A DNA stretch of 19,487 bases from an uncultured Ruminococcus sp. (GTDB taxonomy: Bacteria; Bacillota; Clostridia; Oscillospirales; Acutalibacteraceae), in the NCBI GenBank assembly GCA_902803035.1, contig CADCON010000209.1, positions 1 through 19,487 of the forward strand. The letters run 5' to 3'. The position numbers and the translations under genes were made by a program. The notes under the pieces were generated by a model, which made no database searches, had not been told where the DNA came from, and saw nothing but the letters and a program-made list of their open reading frames with translations. Below, piece by piece: positions 13,784-19,487 of the stretch; within the stretch, counting starts at the first letter, position 1; every line of letters starts with the position of its first letter.

Positions 13784-14698
13784 TTAGTTGGAGGAATCGA
13801 CGGAATCCGGTTCTTCCGCCGGCGCTTCGGAGGAAGTCTTTTCAATGGCGGCTCCCGCTTCGACTTCTGCAGGATCGGAAATAGACTTGCCTGTGTTGCG
13901 GAATTCTTGGTTGACAGCGGCATTCCACCTGACGCAGGGGCTGCTGTCGTTCTTGCTGACGATGAACGCCATCCATGTTTCCAATTCTTCGCCCTTTTTA
14001 ATCAATTTATTGCGGTTGGCGTAGGAGAGGTTTTCAATGGTATCGTATCCTTCACTGAAAATGCCGGTCGTCCCATCGCGGTATGCAACAGGATTTCCCA
14101 GCGGGGCAGGCACGATGGCGTCCTTGTCCTGATTGGTGATGACAATTTTGAATCTGACGAGGTAAATTTCGTTGGAGAATTCATTATAGGTCGGAAGAAT
14201 ATCGCCTTCGAGCAGCTTCAGCGCGGCTTCTCCGCGGTATGTCTGTGTTATGGAAACAGAATACTCCGTTTCCACCTCGCCTTCGGAAAAGCTGTAGAGC
14301 TTTTCGTTGAAGGATAAGGGGACATTCAGCCCTGAATCAGAATTATCTTCGGCGTCCGAGCTGTAGTAGTGCTGGAAGAAATCCTCAATGTCGTCATATT
14401 CGTTCGAGTCGAAATCGTCGAAAGCGTCAATTCCGAAACCATTTTCCTCCGCGGTTTTGGTTGCGAGATAGGAACTGTAACCTATCAAAATGACAAATGC
14501 CGCAATAAGACTCAGTGCGGAAACAACAATTCCGACGGTGATGGCAATTGTATCGGCTGTGGTATGCTGAGAAGGATCCGCGTTATATGCCTGTTGGGTG
14601 GGGGAATAATGATAGGGCTGGGAGCCCTGTACGGTTCCGCATGACGGGCATTGTGTGAATTGGCCGGAAGCCTCGTATCCGCATTTCAGACACTTCAT
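13784..14698 (-). CDS. Zinc-ribbon, single-TM protein with DUF4352-like extracytoplasmic domain
   Basis: 304 residues. The N-terminal zinc ribbon has Cys at 3, 6, 17 and 20. A Gln/Tyr/Ser-rich linker, one TM helix (about 51-73) and an acidic Asp/Glu/Ser spacer (about 85-130) follow. The extracytoplasmic domain (about 135-270) carries SVSITQTYRGEAALK, EIYLVRFKIVITNQDKDAIV and KKGEELETWMAFIVSKND. This ordering resembles the Ig-like DUF4352 fold, a tentative match. The tail is disordered and Glu/Ser-rich. The frame runs upstream to 14764, but the ATG at 14698 begins directly with the zinc ribbon and has AAAAGGAT 9 bases ahead. It is transcribed divergently from the three zinc-ribbon or disordered/TM proteins on the plus strand. 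Role unknown; sensing or envelope maintenance is inference. Confidence 0.78.
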   Translation of the reverse strand: MKCLKCGYEASGQFTQCPSCGTVQGSQPYHYSPTQQAYNADPSQHTTADTIAITVGIVVSALSLIAAFVILIGYSSYLATKTAEENGFGIDAFDDFDSNEYDDIEDFFQHYYSSDAEDNSDSGLNVPLSFNEKLYSFSEGEVETEYSVSITQTYRGEAALKLLEGDILPTYNEFSNEIYLVRFKIVITNQDKDAIVPAPLGNPVAYRDGTTGIFSEGYDTIENLSYANRNKLIKKGEELETWMAFIVSKNDSSPCVRWNAAVNQEFRNTGKSISDPAEVEAGAAIEKTSSEAPAEEPDSVDSSN

Positions 14699-14778
14699 TA
14701 ACAAACATCCTTTTCTGTTATAGATATGTGTGGATAAGAATATGGCGGATAACTGACGGATCATCCGCTCTAAGCAAT

Positions 14779-14807
14779 AATATACACCTGATCTGAAAAA
14801 AAAGCAA
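14779..14807 (-). promoter_or_regulatory. Probable promoter of the minus-strand zinc-ribbon/FN3 operon
   Basis: On the minus strand, TTGCTT (14807-14802), a 17-bp spacer and TATATT (14784-14779). The match is moderate. A 6-bp inverted repeat GCGGAT...ATCCGC (14745-14768) lies in the leader just downstream. Confidence 0.55.
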
Positions 14808-14879
14808 GTTCATTTTCCGCTTTCCATAGAGAAAAGAAAAAATTTCAATAAAATAATCATGGATATTTCAAACCTTGTA

Positions 14880-14908
14880 TTGCAATTGTGGAAATCTTTT
14901 AGTATAAT
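14880..14908 (+). promoter_or_regulatory. Promoter of the disordered/TM and zinc-ribbon protein operon
   Basis: TTGCAA at 14880-14885, a 17-bp spacer and TATAAT at 14903-14908. The start site would be near 14915, about 36 nt before the first ATG. No terminator is visible between the following genes up to 19311. Confidence 0.75.
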
Positions 14909-14950
14909 AAGTATGAGCATCTGCCAAATTAATAAGATGGAGAGATTGTT

Positions 14951-16060
14951 ATGGATAATAATTTCAGCCCTACTCACACAAATAATGACAACAATGACGC
15001 GCTTTTTGATCCTTCGCGCTTTAGCAGCAGCTCATCCACTGGAAACCAGGACAACAGCATTCCTGAGCTGACTTTTAATCCGCCGTCAGGCAATGATGAT
15101 TTTGATCCTTCCTTCTTTGGTTCCTATGGAAATACGACGCCGTCGGCGCCGCCTACCTTCGCACAGGATACCAGCGGTTCGGAAGGGCTGATTATGACTG
15201 ACTTCGGCGATGATGAACTGTCGCCGCCCCCTGTCCTTCCATGCTTCAATGATGACAGCCTGGCGTCCGGAACGCCGGATTTCTCAACGCCGGATTATTC
15301 CGCGCCGCAAGAACCCTTCACATTGCCGGAGGAGGATCTGGTTATTCCGTCTGTTCCGGCGCCGCCCCAGGACGCCAAACGTGAAAGAGCCAAGAGCATG
15401 AGCTATGAGGACACCGTGAAGATTCAGAACGCCCGTCACGCGGAGAAGGACGCCAAGCGGATCAACGAGCCGATCAGGAAGGACGCGCGCCCCAATTTCA
15501 CTCCCCGTGAGAGAGAATTCAACGGAATCGCGTCGGGAACGGCCCATGTGAGCGGGGGACTTCCGGAGCTGCGCGACGATCAGATGTACGTCGCGCTGAC
15601 CCCGAAAGAGCTTCGCAGGCTCAAAAGCCGTAAATTCAGAGGTCTTGGCGTGTTCTTTACCCTCTGCATGGCAATCGTGGCGGCATTCTGCATCTGGACG
15701 TACGCCAATTCGTTTGCGGATCCGATTGTCGGCCGCTGGAAGGGGAATATCAGCTCGGTTGCGCTCGGAATGGAAACCCTCAGCCAATTGGAACAGGATT
15801 CCATTTCTTCGACGTGGGAATTCAGCAGCAGCGGCACGCTGTATGTCAACCTGATGCTGAATGACACGCCGGTAAGTCTGAGCGGTATGTATGTCAAGAA
15901 GACGGACAAGGACGGAGAGCAGTATCTTGCAATGACGCTGAAGAATCCAATGGATAATCAGGACTACTCCTTCAATATGTATTACACCATTACAGGCAGT
16001 ATCCTGCAATTCAACGATATGGACGGAGTCGGAGCCGAAATAGATCTGACCAAGGAATGA
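14951..16060 (+). CDS. Single-TM protein with long disordered cytoplasmic region and C-terminal lipocalin-like domain
   Basis: 369 residues. Residues 1-140 are low-complexity, rich in Asn, Asp, Ser and Pro, with repeated F-D-P and P-D-Y/F motifs. A charged stretch (141-230, many Lys/Arg) precedes one TM helix (about 231-254). The C-terminal 110 residues begin DPIVGRWKG and continue with STWEFSSSGTLYVNLML, LSGMYVKKTDKDGEQYLAMTL and YYTITGSILQFNDMDG. This G-x-W start followed by alternating strands matches small lipocalin-like (DUF5640-type) domains. It lacks the zinc ribbon of the next two genes but shares their TM/beta-domain design. GGAGA lies 7 bases before the ATG. It is first in the operon, and the next ATG lies one base after its stop. 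Function unknown. Confidence 0.8.
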   Translation: MDNNFSPTHTNNDNNDALFDPSRFSSSSSTGNQDNSIPELTFNPPSGNDDFDPSFFGSYGNTTPSAPPTFAQDTSGSEGLIMTDFGDDELSPPPVLPCFNDDSLASGTPDFSTPDYSAPQEPFTLPEEDLVIPSVPAPPQDAKRERAKSMSYEDTVKIQNARHAEKDAKRINEPIRKDARPNFTPREREFNGIASGTAHVSGGLPELRDDQMYVALTPKELRRLKSRKFRGLGVFFTLCMAIVAAFCIWTYANSFADPIVGRWKGNISSVALGMETLSQLEQDSISSTWEFSSSGTLYVNLMLNDTPVSLSGMYVKKTDKDGEQYLAMTLKNPMDNQDYSFNMYYTITGSILQFNDMDGVGAEIDLTKE

Positions 16061-16061
16061 T

Positions 16062-17030
16062 ATGATGATAAACTGCAGCAAATGCGGACGTCAGTTGGGA
16101 GTGAATGACAGATTCTGTCCCGACTGCGGAGAAAGGGTAGTTTTACCCGCAAACGAAGGTAGCAGCCGTCCGAATGGCGGCCCATCCCAAAAAAGGCAGA
16201 GCCAGCCGGCAGGGGGTACGAATGCCCAAAGGCAGAGCCAGCCGGCGGGGGGTACGAATGCCCAAAGGCAGAGCCAGCCGGCGGGGGGTACGAATGCCCA
16301 AAGGCAGAGCCAGCCGGCAGGGGGTACGAATACCCAAAGGCAGAGCCAGCCGGCGGGGGGGACGAATGCGGGACAGAGCAGCGTAAGATATGTTTACGTC
16401 GATAAAAAGACCGGAAAAATCACGGATAGCCCGAATTCAAAAAAAGGCGCGGACGGTTGTCTGTCATTTTTGGGCGTCGCGCTTGTCGCCGTTGCGGTTG
16501 TCATCGCCATGGTAGCGGGCGCCGTTCTGATTTCGAGTCAGTTTTCAGGCAGATCGGGTTTTTCATCGGAGGATGAATGGTCATTTACTGAGGAATCAGA
16601 CCAGATGATAAGCTCACAGGAAGTCAGTTCTTCTGTCAGCTCTGTTGAACCTGTGTCATCCGAAGTAGTGTCATCGGAGCCTGTTTCGTCCGAGGAAACG
16701 ATTCCGGAGGAGCTTCTTGCCGTCAACCTTCAGAAGAAAATCAAGGGCAAATGGCGCACGGACGTTCCGTACAAGAACATGACCCTGCCGGGTACCTTCG
16801 AGTTTGACGGCAAGGCAAAGTGCAAATTCACCATTACCGCCTTCCTGTTCTCCAAGAAATTTTCGGGAACATATCAGATCAGGGACGGCGGCGAGTGCGA
16901 ATTAACATTGGATGGCATAGATGAATATCTTGATGATGACACCATGACAGGCGATCTGAGATTTATCACGGATGATAAGATTGAATTTACAGTAGGTAAT
17001 ACTGTATGGAAATTAAACAGAGTGGAATAA
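16062..17030 (+). CDS. Zinc-ribbon, repeat-linker, single-TM protein with C-terminal lipocalin-like domain
   Basis: 322 residues. An N-terminal zinc ribbon has Cys at 5, 8, 19 and 22. Residues about 45-104 are five copies of the 12-residue unit QRQSQPAGGTNA, encoded by near-identical 36-bp DNA repeats. A TM helix (about 134-159) and a Ser/Glu/Val stalk (about 163-216, repeated SSEPVSSE) follow. The C-terminal domain (about 222-322) has IKGKWRTDVPYKNMTLPGTFEFDGKAKCKFTI...FSGTYQI...CELTLDG, the same G-x-W, F-x-x-x-G, S-G-x-Y order as the proteins on either side. The ribbon and repeats should be cytoplasmic and the stalk and domain outside. The start is ATGATG at 16062, one base after the upstream stop, with AAGGA ahead. 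Function unknown. Confidence 0.8.
   Translation: MMINCSKCGRQLGVNDRFCPDCGERVVLPANEGSSRPNGGPSQKRQSQPAGGTNAQRQSQPAGGTNAQRQSQPAGGTNAQRQSQPAGGTNTQRQSQPAGGTNAGQSSVRYVYVDKKTGKITDSPNSKKGADGCLSFLGVALVAVAVVIAMVAGAVLISSQFSGRSGFSSEDEWSFTEESDQMISSQEVSSSVSSVEPVSSEVVSSEPVSSEETIPEELLAVNLQKKIKGKWRTDVPYKNMTLPGTFEFDGKAKCKFTITAFLFSKKFSGTYQIRDGGECELTLDGIDEYLDDDTMTGDLRFITDDKIEFTVGNTVWKLNRVE
16192..16371 (+). repeat. Five tandem 36-bp repeats inside the coding sequence
   Basis: Units start at 16192, 16228, 16264, 16300 and 16336, each beginning AAAGGCAGAGCCAGCCGGC. They differ at only a few positions, such as a CAGGGGG/CGGGGGG choice, one ACC for GCC, and a degraded end in the last copy. Units 2 and 3 appear identical. 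The repeat preserves frame and there are no spacers, so it is a minisatellite and not CRISPR. Confidence 0.92.
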
Positions 17031-17062
17031 TCAGTCGCTGATTTTGGAGGTATTTTTTTTCC

Positions 17063-18244
17063 ATGAGATGTCCAAGGTGCAATCAGGAAATCAATCCGCA
17101 TTCTGAGAGATGCCCGAATTGCGGCACATCCGCTAGGTACGCCGTGCCGGAAGGGGATACGCTGAGCCGGATCCGCAGGCATAATTCAATCATCCAAGGG
17201 GAAAACGAGGTATCCGGCGATGAACTGTCGGACGCCTCTTTTTCGCCTGTGCTGAAATTTGATAAGCCGGTGACCTCCCGGCCGGAAGAACTGATCGACG
17301 ACAATCCCGCGGACAATTTTGACGATGAGAGCTTTGATCCGGTCGATATTTCCGCGATGATCGATTCTCCGGACAGCGATGAACAGGCAAGGCATCGTCA
17401 GCTATCCTCGGATATTCAGCGCATGATTTCCAACAAGCAGGATGATCTTCTCGCGGAGTATTATTTCAAGGACGGTATTTCAGACCTGGAAAGATACCAG
17501 CTCGAGCAGAGCTACGCGCGGCTTGATTCGGACACGCCCGAAGCGGGGAGCGGGGCGGATAATCCGTCCGGACAGGACAACGGCGGGAGCGGGGAAGAAA
17601 TGTCCGAAGCGGCAAAACGCCTGAGCAGCTTTCCGGAAGAAACCGGCGTTGATAAAATTCTCACGCATTGGTGGGAAAAGTATGACGCGGCGGTTCTTTG
17701 GCTGAAATCATTCTTTCGCCGGCAGGTGGCGGACAGATTTGTGAGAGTCTACGACCGTTTTGACAATGTCACATCCGGATTTATGAACGGCGTTCTCGAC
17801 AGGACTTATTACAGTAAATTCGGAGCTATGAAGCGGAAAAAGGCCGACGGAGATAAAGAAGAAATGTATCACCTCAGGTGCAGGGTCTGGGGGATTGTGG
17901 CAGCCGTGTTGGTTCTGGTTATTTCGGCGTTTGTACTGTTACATATTCTCCGTTCGGACGACATCAACGGCGAATGGATCATTTCAACCGATACCGCGGG
18001 CAATCCGAATATTGTGATGGAATTCAAACCCGGCGGCAGCGCGATCATTTCGGTGAAGTCGGAGGACGGGTGGCACGTTCACAAAAAAGGAACCTACAAG
18101 ACACGGCGCCAGAACGGAAGGAATATGCTCGTCATTCAGTATGATGACGGCGACGTGAAGCGTCTTTATTATGTCATCGAGGGGGATACAGGGACATTCA
18201 ATAATGTCGATACCAATACCAAAAATGTTTACAAACTAAAATAA
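17063..18244 (+). CDS. Zinc-ribbon, single-TM protein with C-terminal lipocalin-like domain
   Basis: 393 residues. An N-terminal zinc ribbon has Cys at 3, 6, 17 and 20 (CPRC and CPNC). An acidic disordered region (about 45-110), a helical stretch (about 108-155) and a second linker follow. Next is an amphipathic, aromatic helical segment (about 196-255, THWWEKYDAAVLWLKSFFRRQVADRFVRVYDRF), then a TM helix (about 274-296). The extracytoplasmic domain (298-393) begins DINGEWIIS and continues with IVMEFKPGGSAIISVKSEDGWHVHKKGTYKTRR and MLVIQYDDGDVKRLYYVI, again the G-x-W lipocalin-like order. GGAGGT precedes the ATG by 11 bases, a longish spacing. Third of three consecutive plus-strand proteins of this design. 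Function unknown. Confidence 0.8.
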   Translation: MRCPRCNQEINPHSERCPNCGTSARYAVPEGDTLSRIRRHNSIIQGENEVSGDELSDASFSPVLKFDKPVTSRPEELIDDNPADNFDDESFDPVDISAMIDSPDSDEQARHRQLSSDIQRMISNKQDDLLAEYYFKDGISDLERYQLEQSYARLDSDTPEAGSGADNPSGQDNGGSGEEMSEAAKRLSSFPEETGVDKILTHWWEKYDAAVLWLKSFFRRQVADRFVRVYDRFDNVTSGFMNGVLDRTYYSKFGAMKRKKADGDKEEMYHLRCRVWGIVAAVLVLVISAFVLLHILRSDDINGEWIISTDTAGNPNIVMEFKPGGSAIISVKSEDGWHVHKKGTYKTRRQNGRNMLVIQYDDGDVKRLYYVIEGDTGTFNNVDTNTKNVYKLK

Positions 18245-18264
18245 CAGGGAAAAGAGATGAAAAT

Positions 18265-18741
18265 ATGGAAGACAGAGATCCGCGGAATGAAACCGGCCGA
18301 TCCTCGCTTTTCAATATGCGTCAGAACGCGGCAGGCGCATTCATTGGTGTGCTTACGGTCGCGGCGTCATTTGTTCCGGTAGCGAGTTACTTTTCATTTG
18401 TCATTCCGCTGGCGGCCGCTCTGATAGAGAGGAAAAGCCAATTCGTCAGGGCGTGTGGCATACAGTATCTGATTTTGTCGGCGGCTGTTTCGGTTGCGTC
18501 GCTGGTGACCATTCTGATTACACCTTACGCCGAATCCGCGATGAACGCGGCTGAAATGAGCACGACCTTCACGCTGGGAGTTGTAGGCATTGTCATGTCA
18601 GTGATCCGGATCGCCTGCTTTGTGCTGATTATGATGACGGCGTATCATGCCTATAAAATGAAGATTTTTTCTCTGCCATGCGTCACATTATTGGCTGAAA
18701 AATTGCAAAATATTCCGATAAGTAATAATTGTAGTAAGTAA
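18265..18741 (+). CDS. Polytopic membrane protein, DUF4870-like
   Basis: 158 residues with an N-terminal polar stretch, then hydrophobic segments at about 24-52, 66-88 and 103-128. The pattern resembles DUF4870/Tic20-like small membrane proteins: a first helix pair ending in PLAAALIERKSQFVRACGIQYLILSA, where a charged R-K-S-x-F-x-R-x-x-G-x-Q motif starts the next helix, then a final helix ending TAYHAYKMKIFSLP. It follows the third zinc-ribbon/TM gene by 20 bp, and GAGATG lies about 6 bases before its ATG, so it probably belongs to the same operon. A role as membrane partner of the anchored proteins is conjecture from position only. Confidence 0.7.
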   Translation: MEDRDPRNETGRSSLFNMRQNAAGAFIGVLTVAASFVPVASYFSFVIPLAAALIERKSQFVRACGIQYLILSAAVSVASLVTILITPYAESAMNAAEMSTTFTLGVVGIVMSVIRIACFVLIMMTAYHAYKMKIFSLPCVTLLAEKLQNIPISNNCSK

Positions 18742-18777
18742 TACAGATAGAAATGAGTAAAAGAAAGGACTAATCAA

Positions 18778-19311
18778 TTGTACGAATATAAATTGATCAG
18801 ATCAAAGCGCAAGACCATTTCCCTTCGGATTAACGAGAATTGTGAACTGGAAGTGCGCGCCCCATTCAATGCTCCGAACAGCGAAATAGACAAAATGGTG
18901 AGCCGGCAGTCCGATTGGATAGAGAAGCATATGCCAAGCGCGCGAAAACGCATGGAGCAGTCGCAGAAGCTCACGCCGGAGCTGCTGCGGGAGCTGACCG
19001 AAAGAGCAAAGCGCGAGATTCCTCCCCGTGTCTGGCATTACGCCGGAATCATGGGGGTGGAGCCGACCGGAATCAGGATTACAAGCGCGCGGAAACGCTT
19101 CGGCAGCTGCAGCGGAAGGAACAGCCTGTGCTTCTCATGCCTGCTGATGCTGTATCCGCAGGAGGCCATTGACAGCGTCGTGGTGCATGAGCTTGCCCAT
19201 ATACGTCATCACGACCACAGCCCCGCGTTTTACGGATTCATTCTGAGCGTCATGCCCGACTACCGCCAGCGGGAGAAGCTTCTGAAGCAGCAGCCTGACA
19301 TTCCCGGATAG
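18778..19311 (+). CDS. YgjP-type (DUF45) zinc metallopeptidase-like protein
   Basis: 177 residues. The WLM/YgjP-like metallopeptidase signature VVHELAHIRHHDHSPAFY gives His137, Glu138 and His141, with a downstream histidine, probably His147, as third ligand. Upstream family features are the opening YKLIRSKRKTISLRI-x-x-N-x-x-LEVRAP strands, KRFGSCSGRNSLCFSCLLMLYP, and a C-terminal MPDYRQREKLL. The start is a TTG at 18778 with AAAGGA 10 bases ahead; the next in-frame ATG is at residue 40 and would remove the conserved N-terminus. It is shorter than the roughly 230 residues usual for YgjP proteins, mainly in the central helical part. No signal peptide or TM is present, so it is cytoplasmic. Substrate unknown. 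It may be the last gene of the 14951 operon. Confidence 0.87.
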   Translation: MYEYKLIRSKRKTISLRINENCELEVRAPFNAPNSEIDKMVSRQSDWIEKHMPSARKRMEQSQKLTPELLRELTERAKREIPPRVWHYAGIMGVEPTGIRITSARKRFGSCSGRNSLCFSCLLMLYPQEAIDSVVVHELAHIRHHDHSPAFYGFILSVMPDYRQREKLLKQQPDIPG

Positions 19312-19386
19312 GCGTATCCACGGCATAATTTGTTAATGACAGCGAAAAATATTAACATAATAAAGGCGAAATATTTATAGAATCAA

Positions 19387-19395
19387 TGATATAAT
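19387..19395 (+). promoter_or_regulatory. Extended -10 promoter near the window end
   Basis: TGATATAAT is a perfect extended -10 element. No good -35 lies 16-18 bp upstream, as is common for this promoter class. The start site would be near 19402, just before a hairpin-rich stretch. Confidence 0.6.
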
Positions 19396-19401
19396 GGAGT
19401 T

Positions 19402-19487
19402 ACAGTGCGAACTGAGAAAACAGCGTAGGCTGTTTTCCACTGACTGCGCGAGCAGTCTTTGTAAGCTGGTAAAACACAGCAGGGTAA
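19402..19487 (+). ncRNA. Possible 5' part of a structured RNA or leader (cut by window edge)
   Basis: Downstream of the extended -10 promoter there is no good start codon, but there are consecutive hairpins. GAAAACAGC/GCTGTTTTC (19416-19437) closes on a 4-nt loop, CAGTG/CACTG (19403-19407 with 19438-19442) could extend it across an asymmetric bulge, and GACTGC-GCGA-GCAGTC (19442-19457) has a GNRA-type tetraloop. GCTG...CAGC (19465-19480) may form a third arm. I cannot match it to a named RNA family. It may instead be a structured 5' leader of a gene beyond the edge. Confidence 0.35.

Noticed and set aside
14729..14737. DnaA box as evidence for a replication origin
   Set aside because: It is the only perfect copy found, with no cluster, no AT-rich unwinding region and no dnaA or dnaN gene nearby.
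15284..16081. 265-codon minus-strand frame opposite the disordered/TM protein gene
   Set aside because: It is antisense to a gene with a promoter, a ribosome binding site and recognisable TM and beta domains; its own translation matches nothing known.
16192..16371. 36-bp repeats considered as a CRISPR array
   Set aside because: The units are directly contiguous with no spacers, stay in frame within a coding sequence, and have no cas genes nearby.

Overview
The window looks like chromosomal DNA from an anaerobic, Gram-positive-type Firmicute of the class Clostridia, probably near Oscillospiraceae or Ruminococcaceae. This is inferred from near-consensus sigma-A promoters with 16-17 bp spacers, strong AGGAGG-type ribosome binding sites, some GTG/TTG starts, and families such as DUF1836, flotillin with NfeD, BspA-type leucine-rich-repeat lipoproteins and zinc-ribbon membrane proteins. 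I see no transposase, integrase, tRNA, rRNA or CRISPR array.

Layout. (1) 1-555 is the 3' end of gyrA, ending at a bidirectional terminator. (2) 685-2780, minus strand, is a two-gene phosphonate operon. It holds a winged-HTH/cytidylyltransferase fusion (PntC/LicC-like) followed by a PhnW-type 2-aminoethylphosphonate transaminase. The PEP mutase and phosphonopyruvate decarboxylase needed to make the substrate are not beside them. (3) 2781-3115 is a 335-bp divergent intergenic region. It has one strong promoter facing each way, a bidirectional terminator between them, palindromic GAACA/TGTTC sites on the pntC side, and five AATCAWA boxes at exact 21-bp intervals on the DUF1836 side. (4) 3116-8365 is a membrane-microdomain-like island: a DUF1836 regulator, a one-TM small protein, a zinc ribbon, NfeD, a glycine-zipper membrane protein, a second zinc ribbon, a BspA-like LRR lipoprotein, a two-TM protein and flotillin. 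(5) 8589-10697 is a large lipoprotein with an endonuclease/exonuclease/phosphatase domain. (6) 10994-12475 is guaB (IMP dehydrogenase), between a consensus promoter and a perfect-stem terminator. (7) 12677-18741 is a divergent group of anchored envelope proteins. Two on the minus strand are an FN3 protein and a zinc-ribbon/TM protein. Three on the plus strand look like paralogues ending in a small extracytoplasmic beta domain with a G-x-W start. A polytopic DUF4870-like protein follows. (8) 18778-19311 is a YgjP-type metallopeptidase. (9) From about 19387 to the window edge, an extended -10 promoter precedes a hairpin-rich stretch that may be the start of a structured RNA.

How the genes may work together. 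The PntC-PhnW pair would make and activate 2-aminoethylphosphonate as CMP-AEP for attachment to a surface polymer or lipid. NfeD and flotillin are known partners in bacterial membrane microdomains, so the small membrane and zinc-ribbon proteins between them are candidate accessories. The 12.7-18.7 kb cluster repeats one design: cytoplasmic zinc ribbon or disordered region, one TM helix, extracytoplasmic beta domain. With the FN3 protein and the polytopic protein, it is the best candidate here for an undescribed envelope system. The most regular unexplained DNA signal is the 21-bp phased array at 3026-3116.
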